A stretch of DNA of 64,000 bases from positions 94,752 to 158,751 of the forward strand of contig JAUCZB010000005.1 in NCBI GenBank assembly GCA_030373325.1. The letters run 5' to 3'. The stretch comes from Cyanobium sp. CZS25K (GTDB lineage: Bacteria; Cyanobacteriota; Cyanobacteriia; PCC-6307; Cyanobiaceae). Numbering within the stretch: position 1 is the stretch's first letter; every line of letters begins with the position of its first letter. Of the stretch, positions 46,366 to 56,045 are shown piece after piece. The position numbers and the translations under genes are program-made. The notes under the pieces are model-generated. The model was not told where the DNA came from. It saw only the letters and a program-made list of their open reading frames with translations, and did no database searches.

Positions 46366-47510
46366 AGCCTGTGAGGCTGCTGAAGGGCTGGGTCCGACGG
46401 CTGCTGGCCACCCGCTTCCTGGCCCTGTTGCGCAAGGAGATCCAGCAGATCCTGCGGGACCGGCAGCTGATCAAGTTGCTGCTCATCCCCCCCACCATCC
46501 AGCTGCTCGTCTACGGCTTCGCCCTCAATCCCGACGTGCGTTTTCTGCCCCTGGGGGTGGTGGATGAGGTGCATGGTGCGAGCAGCCGGGAGCTGATTTC
46601 CGCCCTCACCGAGAACCAGGTGTTCGTCGACAGCGCCCGTCCCGGGTCGGAGCGGGAGCTGGCCCGCAAGGTGGAGCGGGGGGAGCTGACGGCAGGGCTG
46701 GTGATCCCGCCCGACTTCCGGCGTCGCATCGCCCAGGGACGCACCGCGGAGGTGCAGGTGTTCATTGACGGGGTGGATGCCAACAGCGCCGGCATCGCCA
46801 ACGGCTACATCCAGCAGATCCTTCGGCGCTTCCGGCCCGCTGGATCCCCCGCCACGCCCCGGCCGCCGCCGGTGACCGCGGCGGTGACGTTCCTCTACAA
46901 CCCCGGCCTGCGCAGCAGCTGGTTCTTCGTTCCGGGGGTGATGGGTCTGGTGCTCACCCTGATCGCCTCGCTGGTGTCGGCGGTGGCCCTGGTGCGGGAG
47001 AAGGACACCGGCACCCTCGAGCAACTGCTGATGACCCCGGCCAGCGCCTGGGAGATCCTGCTGGCCAAGATCGCGCCCCTGTTCGTGCTGCTGCAGGTGG
47101 ACGTGGCCCTGGCCCTGGTGCTGGGCCGCACGGTGTTCGGCCTGCCCTTCCGGGGCCAGCTGCCCCTGTTTCTGCTGCTCTCGGGGCTTTACGTGTTCGT
47201 GGGCATCGGCATCGGCATCCTGCTGGCCACGGTCTGCCGCTCCCAGCAGCAGGTGCTGCTCACGGCCTTCTTCATCAACCTCCCCCTGGTGCAGACCTCC
47301 GGCGCCATCGCACCGATCGAGAGCATGCCGGCGTTCTTTCGGGGCCTCTCCCTGCTCAATCCGCTGCGTCATTACATCACCATCGTGCGGGGAATGCAGC
47401 TGAAAGGCGTCGGTCTGGAGACGCTCTGGCCCCACGCGCTGACCCTGGCGATCATGGCGATGGCGCTGATGGCGTTCAGCGTCTCGCGCTTCCGCAGCCA
47501 GCTGAGCTGA
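46362..47510 (+). CDS. ABC-2 type permease (YbhR-like)
   Basis: RKEIQQILRDRQLIKLLLIPPTIQLLVYGFALNPDVRFLPLGVVDE; VREKDTGTLEQLLMTPASAWEILLAK. 4-bp overlap with upstream permease. Confidence 0.92.
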   Translation: MKPVRLLKGWVRRLLATRFLALLRKEIQQILRDRQLIKLLLIPPTIQLLVYGFALNPDVRFLPLGVVDEVHGASSRELISALTENQVFVDSARPGSERELARKVERGELTAGLVIPPDFRRRIAQGRTAEVQVFIDGVDANSAGIANGYIQQILRRFRPAGSPATPRPPPVTAAVTFLYNPGLRSSWFFVPGVMGLVLTLIASLVSAVALVREKDTGTLEQLLMTPASAWEILLAKIAPLFVLLQVDVALALVLGRTVFGLPFRGQLPLFLLLSGLYVFVGIGIGILLATVCRSQQQVLLTAFFINLPLVQTSGAIAPIESMPAFFRGLSLLNPLRHYITIVRGMQLKGVGLETLWPHALTLAIMAMALMAFSVSRFRSQLS

Positions 47511-47614
47511 TCCTCACCGCCGGCCCAGACCCATCCGGTCATCACCCCGGCCTTCCGGCCCCATTGCACCGCTGGCGAACGCCGATTGACTGGGACCCCA
47601 TCACGGCTCGATCC

Positions 47615-48232
47615 ATGACCGCCGCTTCGGTTCCGCTCCGTCTCCGCGCGGCACTGGCCTCCCCGGTGCTCCTGGCCCTGCTGCTTCCCGCTCCGGCGAA
47701 GGCCACCTCCTACCAGGCCCTCTGCGGCAACAACCCCTGCACGATCAACTTCGATGCCAACGGCATCGGCGGGCTGAACACCTTCATCCCGATCGGCCGC
47801 ATCGCCCGGTGGTACACCGGCGGCCAGGAGAGCTATGACAGCGCCAACGGCACGGTGGGAGCGGTGGGTGGCGGCACCGCCGGCGCCATTGCCGGGGGAA
47901 TCCTGCTGGGACCGGTCGGGCTCGTGGGCGGCATGGTGGGGGGCGCCCTGGCCGGATCACGGGCGGGCAAGACGGCGGATCTCTACTTCACCGTGGTGGG
48001 CTACGACAGCGCCGGCGACAAGACCACGCTCAACTTCCGCTTCGTGAACCCCAAACCCGCCAACCAGCTGAAACAGGAGCTGCCGGTGCTCACGGGTCTG
48101 GCCATGGGCGAAACCCGCTCCCTCGCCGAGCTTCAGCGCCACCAGGACCGCCTGCCCCAGCGCCTCGGCGACGGGCCATCCCCCCAGGCGATCCCCTCCC
48201 AGAGCTACGTCGCCCCCTCCCGTTACCGCTGA
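47615..48232 (+). CDS. Exported hypothetical protein with glycine-zipper-like segment
   Basis: Signal peptide to PAPAKATS; NGTVGAVGGGTAGAIAGGILLGPVGLVGGMVGGALAGSRAG. Confidence 0.7.
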   Translation: MTAASVPLRLRAALASPVLLALLLPAPAKATSYQALCGNNPCTINFDANGIGGLNTFIPIGRIARWYTGGQESYDSANGTVGAVGGGTAGAIAGGILLGPVGLVGGMVGGALAGSRAGKTADLYFTVVGYDSAGDKTTLNFRFVNPKPANQLKQELPVLTGLAMGETRSLAELQRHQDRLPQRLGDGPSPQAIPSQSYVAPSRYR

Positions 48233-49056
48233 ACCTCGGCGCCCAGCCGATCCAGGGCGAGCTGCATCGCCTCCGTCACACGCCGGTAGCAGTCCTGCAC
48301 ATAGGCCCGGTCTCGGCTGGCGGCATGGCCGCCGCGCTCAAAGCGAATCGGGGGGCAAATCCGCGTATGGATCCGCACCGGCAGGGGCAGGTTGAGCACC
48401 GGGCCGAGGGCCAGCCCCCATGGCAGGCCGAGGTAGAGGGGCATCACCTCGGGATCGATGCCGAACAACCAGGGCATCCCCCGCTCATGCAGGGCACGGA
48501 ACTGGGGATAGAGATCCTCGAGCACCACCAGAGTGTCGTGGGCCCCCCAGGAAATCAGCGGCACGATCGGGATGTCCTGCCAGATCGCCAGGCGCAGGAA
48601 GCCGGTGCGGCCGGCGAAATGGATGCGGCCGCGGTCGCGGTGAGGACGGAAGGTGTCCTGCCCGCCGCCGGGGTACACCAGCAGGCTGTTCCCTTGCTCC
48701 AGGGCGGCCAGGGCCAGGCGCGGGTGGTAGGGGATGGCACCGGTGCGGGCGGCCAGATCGGCCAGGGGCGGGTAGCCCATCCACACCTTCGGGTGCGCCA
48801 GCCCCAGCACCGGCCGCTCCAGACCGAAGCGCCGGAACCAGTCGTACATGACCATGTGCATGTCGGGGGCCGCCAGGCCGCCGTTGTGGGTGCCCACGAA
48901 CAGCAACGGATCGGTGGCGGGGATGTGCTCCCAGCCATCACTGACGACGCGGAAGTAGTGGTGATAGAGCCAGCCCCAGAACGGCATCAGCCGCCGGATC
49001 AGCTGCGGATCCCGGCGTTGCCAGCGGTTCAGCGCGGCCTGGCGGCAAACGGGCAT
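48223..49056 (-). CDS. Lysophospholipid acyltransferase-like protein
   Basis: LLFVGTHNGGLAAPDMHMVMYDWF; NSLLVYPGGGQDTFRPHRDRGRIHFAGRTGFLRLAIWQDIPIVPLISWGAHDT. Confidence 0.85.
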   Translation of the reverse strand: MPVCRQAALNRWQRRDPQLIRRLMPFWGWLYHHYFRVVSDGWEHIPATDPLLFVGTHNGGLAAPDMHMVMYDWFRRFGLERPVLGLAHPKVWMGYPPLADLAARTGAIPYHPRLALAALEQGNSLLVYPGGGQDTFRPHRDRGRIHFAGRTGFLRLAIWQDIPIVPLISWGAHDTLVVLEDLYPQFRALHERGMPWLFGIDPEVMPLYLGLPWGLALGPVLNLPLPVRIHTRICPPIRFERGGHAASRDRAYVQDCYRRVTEAMQLALDRLGAEVQR

Positions 49057-49154
49057 GGGCGATGGCGGGGTCCGGTGGCTGGAGTCTGACCAGAGGCTGC
49101 TCGTCCCGTGGGACGAGATTCCTAGGCTCGAACCAGGCGCGACCAGGCACCCCC

Positions 49155-49580
49155 ATGGCGGAACTCACCCTGCTGTTCGACGGCGGCTGCCCCCTGTGCC
49201 TGCGCGAGGTGCAGACCCTGCGCCGCCGGGATCAGGGCCAGGGCCGCCTGGCCTTCGTGGATGTGGATGATCCCGGCTACGACCCCGCCTGCCACGGCGG
49301 CATCACCTACGCCGACGCCATGGGTCGCATGCATGCCATCCGCGGCGATGGCGAGGTCATCCACGACGTGGAGGTGTTCCGCCAGGCCTACGCCCTGGTG
49401 GGACTGGGCTGGCTTTACGCACCGACGCGCTGGCCCCTGCTGCGGCCGCTGGTGGAAGCCCTTTACGGGCTGTGGGCCCGCTGGCGGCTGGCCATCACGG
49501 GACGCCCCCCGCTGGAGCTGCTCTGCCACGACCGATGCTCCAGAACCCATGGGGCCAGCGCCGAGTCCGTGGTTCCCTGA
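49155..49580 (+). CDS. DCC-family (DUF393) thiol-disulfide oxidoreductase-like
   Basis: TLLFDGGCPLCLREVQTLRRRD; FVDVDDPGYDP; MGRMHAIRGDGEVIHDVEVFRQAYALVGLGWLYAPTRWPLL. Confidence 0.9.
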   Translation: MAELTLLFDGGCPLCLREVQTLRRRDQGQGRLAFVDVDDPGYDPACHGGITYADAMGRMHAIRGDGEVIHDVEVFRQAYALVGLGWLYAPTRWPLLRPLVEALYGLWARWRLAITGRPPLELLCHDRCSRTHGASAESVVP

Positions 49581-49584
49581 AGGC

Positions 49585-50019
49585 TCAGGGGCAGGCCGCC
49601 TCCCCCATCTCCCCGGCCACGGCGTCGGCCTGCTCGGCCAGGGCCGCCCCATCGGCCGTGTAGAAGGTGAACCCCAACCGGTTGCGATAGCGCACCGTAC
49701 GGGTGCGCTCGATCAGCTGTTCGGCCTGACGGCGGCAGATCAGCAAAGCCTCGTAATCGATGGGCGCGAACACCTGATCATTGGCATTGGCCCCATCCGC
49801 CTGACGGCGCAGCAGGGGACAGAGACGCCCGCGCAGCTCCTGCACAAGAGCGATTTCCGCCGTCATCGCATCGGCCGCCAGGGCATCCCGCCGCTCCCGC
49901 AGCGTGCGGCACTGCTCCAGGTTGGCGGCCAGGGCGTCGGTGCCCAGCAGCAGGGCCCCGAGACAAGCCAGTCCCAGCCTGGTCCAAGGGTCGCATCGGA
50001 GCGCCAGGGGAGAGCTCAC
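49585..50019 (-). CDS. Exported hypothetical protein
   Basis: LACLGALLLGTDALAANLEQCRTLRERRDALAADAMTAEIALVQELRGRLCPLL. Confidence 0.6.
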   Translation of the reverse strand: MSSPLALRCDPWTRLGLACLGALLLGTDALAANLEQCRTLRERRDALAADAMTAEIALVQELRGRLCPLLRRQADGANANDQVFAPIDYEALLICRRQAEQLIERTRTVRYRNRLGFTFYTADGAALAEQADAVAGEMGEAACP

Positions 50020-50240
50020 GGCAGGAAACGCACCACCGGCAGTCCGTTGGAGGCCAGGGGGGAGAGTCCATCCGCGGCGCTGTTGCCGCTGGAATCACCC
50101 GTCGCCAGCTGGTGGAGCAGCCGCTGGGGCAGAACGGGGGGGAGCTGGTCTTCGGCCCGGGCCTGGGGTGGCAGGAGGCACGGCACGAGCAGACCCGACA
50201 GCAGGGCGGCGGTGCATCGGCGAGCCGCGGAGAGGGCCAT
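50016..50240 (-). CDS. Small exported hypothetical protein
   Basis: MALSAARRCTAALLSGLLVPCLLPPQARAEDQLPPVLPQRLLHQLA; ATGA overlap with 49585..50019. Confidence 0.5.
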   Translation of the reverse strand: MALSAARRCTAALLSGLLVPCLLPPQARAEDQLPPVLPQRLLHQLATGDSSGNSAADGLSPLASNGLPVVRFLP

Positions 50241-50347
50241 GAGCTCTATTACGGGATCCCCTGGGCAACGGACCACGACGCTAACGGGAACTTCGGCAGC
50301 ATCCGGCAGCGACGAACAGCGGGGGCTCGGCAGGAACAACAGTTGAG

Positions 50348-50379
50348 GGCGATGGATCCGGCGGGCGATGGATCCGGCG
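50348..50379. repeat. 16-bp perfect tandem duplication
   Basis: GGCGATGGATCCGGCG x2. Confidence 0.85.
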
Positions 50380-50673
50380 CCAAGCCCGAAGTGAGACAGA
50401 ACAGTTCCATGGCCTACGGAAAAGACAAACCATGCCGTCGTTCTCCGTGATTGGAAACACAGCTTGGGCAGGATGGCTCAGCCATACCCGCCATCCACGG
50501 AAGCCTCGATGCCTGCTCAGCGCCGATCGGAAGGCCCTTCAGATGGTCTTGACCCCGCCATGGTTCTCCGGCGTTCCGCTGATCGGAGTGAGCTGATCGG
50601 CTGGCGGGCATCAACAACCCACGGGTAACCCCTCTTCCATCAACATGAACCTCCCTTATGCGGTACCCGCTCA

Positions 50674-50793
50674 GAGGATGCGAGCGGCTCGTAGCGAAGC
50701 TCGACCCTTCACGACAGCTTGAATCCTGCCTGCTTCTCAGGCAGAAATCGCCGGTGGTGAGCACACCCATGGGCGGGATTCCAGAAGCGTCAC
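50674..50793. repeat. Imperfect long direct repeat, copy A (flanks pilin-like locus)
   Basis: Shares AGAGG..CGGCTCGTAGYGAA...AATCCYGCYTG.TTCTCAGGCAGARATCGCC..GG...AGCACACCC...GCGGGATTCCAG with 52151-52272. Confidence 0.7.
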
Positions 50794-50852
50794 AGGCGAC
50801 CAAGTAGCCATGCCGAACCTACGGGTGTGGCAGCAGAGCAGAAATCCAGACG

Positions 50853-51251
50853 TCATGGCTTTGTTGCTGGGGGGGGACAATCCACGGGGAAGAGGTCGGA
50901 CCCGCATGGGTCTGCCGTGACAAGGGCGGCTACGCCAGGTCGGGTTTCGGGCCGTGCTGCGTTGGGGCAACTCACGAAGATCCCGCTGCCACCGTCATGG
51001 GTGTCGGTGAAGCTGCAGCCCTCGGGTGCAGTGATCTCGTTGCTGTCAAGCGATAGAACATCTTTTTCATCCAATGTCAGTTTGCCGCTAGAGCGGCGCA
51101 ACTCCATCTGTAGCCGTTCGGCGAAAGCATCGGCAGCAGTTTGACCAGTGAGCTCGGTATTGCTGCGCAGGGGCGTCGAAATCATCTGTACCATGAGGGG
51201 AGCTCCGATACCGAACAGAGCCGCGGCGATCAGCAGGGCGACTAGATTCAT
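50853..51251 (-). CDS. Minor-pilin/GspJ-like protein (short)
   Basis: MNLVALLIAAALFGIGAPLMVQMISTPLRSNTELTGQTAADAFAERLQMELRRSSG; pilin-like N-terminal helix. Confidence 0.45.
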   Translation of the reverse strand: MNLVALLIAAALFGIGAPLMVQMISTPLRSNTELTGQTAADAFAERLQMELRRSSGKLTLDEKDVLSLDSNEITAPEGCSFTDTHDGGSGIFVSCPNAARPETRPGVAALVTADPCGSDLFPVDCPPPATKP

Positions 51252-51260
51252 TTACAGGCC

Positions 51261-52108
51261 TCAATCGAAGTCAAGGGTGATCGTTGCACTGCAGTCAATA
51301 TCGTCACCCGCTTCTGGATTTTGATCTTCAACCTCCTCGCGGCTATTCTTCCTCCAATCCTTAGTAAGGATGAGGCCCCCTTTGCTATTCCAGATATAGC
51401 GCTCTTTATCGGGATCTTTGTCGTATTTAGCACCATCGTAGTTGGGCACCTTACAGAGCTTGTTGTCGTCGACGCCATCGCCTCCAGAAGCTATCTGAGG
51501 CGGCTTGATCGAGGCATCAACCTTGGAACAGTCTTGATCGCTGATGTCGTGAACCCTCAGAAGCAAGGGTTTCTGGCTGGAAACACTTTTCCCGGGAGCT
51601 ACCTTGGTGGCCAAGGCGATTCTGCCAACCTCTGATGCCGTGCCGCGGAACACGTTCTGGCCGCCGAACTCCAGTCGCGTTTTATCGTTGGAGTCGCTCT
51701 GCCAGTCACCAGTGTCGTCGTAGAGGCTGTAGCAGATGTTGGCTTCGCCCTCGGTTTCCTCACCGGTACCTGCGCCAAGTTCACTACTCAGGTACAAGGG
51801 CTGCCAAGCCACCGCAAGGGATTTTCCCTCTCCTGATTCACATTCCACGAAGATCGGCACAGTGATGACCTGTCCACGAGGGACTTCATCAGCCTTTTTG
51901 GTACAGCCATCAGGAATGGTCAGCCCATCAAGGCTGACCGTTGCTGGGTTTGCAGCCTGTTTTCGAACTTGAATGGCATTGGTTTCAGCCAGGGAGAAAT
52001 TGCTCTCCTGTCAAGACGTCTCCGCAGGCTAAATGGCCAGCCGCATCATCGACGGCGCCATCAAACCCATGATCGCTGTCGCAACTAAAATCGCCGCAAG
52101 CTGGCCCA
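51261..52108 (-). pseudogene. Prepilin-like gene interrupted by two in-frame stop codons
   Basis: Same frame: (VEQGVP)MGQLAAILVATAIMGLMAPSMMRLAI-TAG-PAETS-TGA-QESNFSLAETNAIQVRKQAANPATVSLDGLTIPDGCTKK...VPIFVECESGEGKS...ATITLDFD*. Confidence 0.7.
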
Positions 52109-52150
52109 TTGGCACCCCCTGTTCGACTTTATATTAAAACTTACACCATC

Positions 52151-52272
52151 AGAGGTCGAAACGGCTCGTAGTGAACACCGAACCTGTCAGAACCTTGACG
52201 GCGACTTAAATCCCGCTTGATTCTCAGGCAGAGATCGCCTGGGATCAGCACACCCCCTGGCGGGATTCCAGC
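52151..52272. repeat. Imperfect long direct repeat, copy B (flanks pilin-like locus)
   Basis: See copy A; same orientation, about 1.36 kb apart. Confidence 0.7.
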
Positions 52273-52479
52273 AGCAGGGCATTCAGGCTCTCAGGCAAGG
52301 CAACCTGGGAGCTGCGCCAAAGCGGCGCCAAAGCAGTGGCCGCAAGCGAGGAGGGCCACAGGGCCAGCCCGTTAGCCCTCCGGAGCTGCTGCAGGGTGCG
52401 GATCCAGCGCCCCCTGCCCCATCAGTAGATGGCGGCATTCCCACCGGAAAGCGGGGCTTTCAGTTGGTCGATGCTGCAG

Positions 52480-52720
52480 CAGGCGGTGGAGCTGGGCTAC
52501 CAGTGCGGCGAGCAAACGCCATGGGTCAACACGGTGCGCACCTGCCTGGAGGGCAAGGGGATCGAGCCCACCAATAACGCCGCCTGGCGAGCCTTGCGCC
52601 AATCAGTGATCGGAAGACAGCCTGTGTTGCAAGCAGAAGGACGCTCAGCTCTCGATGGAGCAGGGCATGGGAACCACCTTGGTCCGATCAAGGCTGAAGA
52701 GCTGTCACCTCGGTGGGCTG
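52480..52720 (+). pseudogene. IS66-type transposase C-terminal remnant
   Basis: GKGIEPTNNAAWRALRQSVIGRQ matches the IS66 TnpC-type motif (EPTNNAAERALR..VI.RK); truncated and frameshifted afterwards. Confidence 0.6.
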
Positions 52721-53809
52721 ATCCAAGCTCATCACCTTGATCTGTCCTCCATCCAGGGGCAACCGATCAAAATTGAGACTACGTAGGCCCGGATTGTCAT
52801 AGGTCTGGACATAATAGACGAGATTTTTCTGATCTGCAACGACGGTCCATTCCGTGATCTCGTACGTTATTTTGGAGCCACTGCCTCCAAATGCACCACC
52901 CGGCGGCAACAGGATGCTTCCCGGCGGCAGATCAAACTGACCGAGGATGCGAAATGCCGTGCCAACCTGCTTCTCAGTCGTGAGATTCCTGGGGGCAAAA
53001 CGGCTTAATGTCAGGGCGCGAATGAAGCGTGATGTGGCGAGGAAGTCGCCCGGCAGCCCGTGCAGTCCACCACCGGTACTGGCCGGTGGAAGCTTCAGGC
53101 CATTCACTACCATCTCCGCCGGAGGCATGGCGCTGAGATTGGCGTAATTTCCTGCCGCCGCGAGGTGATAGGGAAATGGAGGATCATTGGTATACACCCC
53201 CGTGGGGTTGTCCAGCATGGTCAACTCACCATCGATGTACTCCACCGAAAGGCTTCGGCCTGCTCGGTCATGGACGGTCATATGAATCGGCAGCGGACCA
53301 CCGAAGGCGGGTACCGTGGCACCATTGACAAGGATCTTCGGCAGCCCCTGCTTGACCTCGGCAACAGTGGCGAAGTTCGTTAGCACATAGGTGAGCAGCT
53401 GAGCGCTGTTGATCGATCGCCTAGCCTGACCCGGCGGGACGTTCTGAAATTTGGCGTAGCCGGCGAAATACAGAAGCCCACCAGCCAGGCCCTTTTCATT
53501 CATGCCATCAGGAACGACATCCTTCAGTCCCAGGGCATTCATTCCTACGACGGCATAGCGACTGGTCCACGGCAGGCCACCACCGGGCTTGCCGTCGGGG
53601 CCATTGCCCTGGATCGCTGTCCCCCGCTGAATCAGCACCGCCTTGCTGTTGAGCGGCTGACCGAACTCCATCGTGCGGCCGTAAAGGTGGCCGCCATCGT
53701 TTCCCTCGAGGGTGAAGCTGGTACAGGCCCGCGCCGCAAGCTCGCCCCAGCCGGCGATACCGACGACAGCCAACGCCGCCAGGACGCGCTTTGCGATCGA
53801 CATGAACAA
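52688..53809 (-). CDS. Linear amide C-N hydrolase (choloylglycine hydrolase / penicillin V acylase family), exported
   Basis: Signal peptide ...AGWGELAARA then nucleophile Cys: CTSFTLEGNDGGHLYGRTMEFGQ; YAVVGMNALG; DGMNEKGLAGGLLYF; VYTNDPPFPYHL. Confidence 0.92.
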   Translation of the reverse strand: MFMSIAKRVLAALAVVGIAGWGELAARACTSFTLEGNDGGHLYGRTMEFGQPLNSKAVLIQRGTAIQGNGPDGKPGGGLPWTSRYAVVGMNALGLKDVVPDGMNEKGLAGGLLYFAGYAKFQNVPPGQARRSINSAQLLTYVLTNFATVAEVKQGLPKILVNGATVPAFGGPLPIHMTVHDRAGRSLSVEYIDGELTMLDNPTGVYTNDPPFPYHLAAAGNYANLSAMPPAEMVVNGLKLPPASTGGGLHGLPGDFLATSRFIRALTLSRFAPRNLTTEKQVGTAFRILGQFDLPPGSILLPPGGAFGGSGSKITYEITEWTVVADQKNLVYYVQTYDNPGLRSLNFDRLPLDGGQIKVMSLDQPTEVTALQP

Positions 53810-54423
53810 CTCAGATCCGAGGGCATCTCAAAAATACTCATCGATGTTTGAATCAGAATGAAAGAGAAACAGAATGTATCCAAGGGATAGACACGCGCCG
53901 ATGGGGGAGCGTGGGTTCTGGGATGAACAGGAAAGATCCCGAGGCTGCTCTGCCTCATTGTTGTCCTTCTTCTTGGCTGGTTTTGGTGTTTTCTGCGGTC
54001 CTAGGCGCCGACCCGCTAGCCGGGAGCCTCTCATCCACTGGTTGGCAGGATGATCTGCGGACGGCGTAGACGCTGAAGTTGGGACGGTGTCGCCGGGCTA
54101 GGAGTCAGATAGGCTACGCCTGGCGCGACATCTTTGGTCTGGAGTCCTACGTGCTGTTTCCGTTGATTCCGGTGGCCCACACCAGGCAGATCTACGTGGC
54201 CTGGGCATCAAGGAAGGCGGACGACTTCGACGACCTCATCATCCGGCTCAACGCCCTCTGAGGATCAGGAAGCGAACCAGGCCAACCAAGAAAAATCCGG
54301 TGTGGCACCCAGGCGGATGACCACACCGGAACGGGATTCCAGGAGAACCCCAAGCCTAGAAGTTCCGTCAAAAGGAGGATGTGAACCAGACACCTGCCGC
54401 CGTAGCGGCTGCCACAACGACCG

Positions 54424-56039
54424 TCAGGCCGGCTGGCCGCTGCGCCGCTGGGGAACGGCGGTGATGCCGTCGGCGTCCAGCACGCCGCCGGCCAGCACCT
54501 CCGCCACCAGCAGCCAGTGATCACCGCAGGCCACCTTCTTGCTCACCCGGGCCTCCAGCCAGGCCAGGGCATCACTGAGCAGCGGCTGACCGGCTGGGCT
54601 CTCCTGCAGATCCAGCCCATCGAGCAGGCCGGGAGAGAGGGGCAACGGACGCTGAAAAGACCTGAGGTGCTGGGTCTCCCGCCCCAGAGCCAGCAGGTTG
54701 AGGGCGAACGCTTCGCCCACTTCGAGCTCGCCGGCGAGCGGCTGGTCCCGAGCCACCGAAAGGCTGGCGCCCTGTTCCTCCAGTTGCTCCAGCCTCCCCG
54801 GATCGGGGCTGAACTGGATCCGGATCGGATCGAAGGCCAGGCGAAAGCACCCGTCGCGCAGCTTGGAGGCGAGCAGGTCAATCGCCTCGCCACTCCAGCC
54901 GAAACTGCCGAACACGCCCACCGGCCGACTGCGATCCCCCTCGGCCAGCACCGTCCCCAGGGCCGAGACGATCGGTGTGGGGGCGTGTCCCCCCAGGGTG
55001 GGGGAGCCGATCAGCAGGCCGCCGCAGGAGTGGATGGCCTTCACCACCTGCTCGCTGCTGGCGTGCTCGCAGTTGAGGCTCTCCACTCCACCCCGCAGCG
55101 GGTCAGGCCGCGGGCCAGGGCGTCGGCGATGGCGGCGGTGTTGCCGTAGGCACTGGCATAGAGCAGGGCCACCGAGGCGCTGGCCTGCTGCTGGTGCCGT
55201 CCCCAGTGGCGGTAGTCGGCCACCAGGCGGCGCCAGCTCTCGTCCACGGCCGGCCCGTGGCCCGGAGCGATCGTGAGGATGGGCAGGGCCTCGATGCGAT
55301 CGAGCACCATCTCCACCTGACGGGCCATCGGCGCCATCAGGCAGTCATGGAAATGGCGACGGTCCTGCTCCGTGTCGCCGCGGCTGGTGCCCGCGAAGGT
55401 TTCGCTGCACAGGTGGGCAGAGAAGAACTTGCTGCTCATCAGCAGGCCGGTGCTCTCCTCGAAGCCGATCAGTCCCCCCGGCCAGCGGGGCGTGGGGGCC
55501 GGGATCAGCCGCAGTCGCAGTCTGTGGGCCATGTCGCGGCTGTGCTCTCCACGGATCACCGTGATCGGCGGCAATGGCGGCAACGGTTCGGGGGCCGCAC
55601 CGGAAGGGGAGGGAGCGGATCGGTGGCCCCACAGGTCCCGAAGCACCCGGGCGCCGGCGTTGGAGGCGATCAAGCGCAGATCGGGCCACTGACGGGCCAG
55701 CCGATGCAGCAGCAGCACCCGGTTGGGATTGACGACCCCCACCACGACCGTGAGGGAAGCCGCGGGTTCCACAAGCTGGACCAGCCGTTCCAGGTAGGGG
55801 GCGGCGAAGGTGGCGCCCGGTGGATGCACCAGCAGGGGCACCACCGGTTCTCCCGCCGCTGTCGTGCCGGAGGCGAACAGGAAGCTGTTGGCGCAGGTGC
55901 CTCGCTCCAGGCCGTACTCCAGCTCGAAGCGCAACCGGCGGGGACTCAGGCCCCGCAGGCAGGTGAGGCCCGGTGCAATCGGGAGCTGGACGATCCGGCG
56001 CCCATCGGTGAGCGGCGGGGCCATCGGTGTGAGCGTCAT
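54424..56039 (-). pseudogene. flv1: Flv1-like flavodiiron protein split by a -1 frameshift near 55086-55094
   Basis: N-terminal ORF (55041..56039) has a noncanonical diiron region (VVNPNRVLLLHRL) and a flavodoxin start (VALLYASAYGNTAAIADALARGLTRCGVE). It continues in another frame as VESLNCEHASSEQVVKAIHSCGGLLIGSPTLGGHAPTPI...FGSFGWSGEA plus a flavin-reductase-like domain to 54424. Confidence 0.82.
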
Positions 56040-56045
56040 GGCAGG

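Noticed and set aside
50670-50705. Possible group II intron domain V (GAGCCGCTCGCATCCTCTGAGCGGGTACCGC on the minus strand)
   Set aside because: Lacks the conserved bulge/GNRA arrangement of domain V, and no reverse transcriptase ORF is present; treated only as part of the direct repeat.
54079-54261. 60-aa ORF (IGYAWRDIFGLESYVLFPLIPVAHTRQIYVAWASRKADDFDDLIIRLNAL)
   Set aside because: Short, no recognised motif or clear start context; not called.
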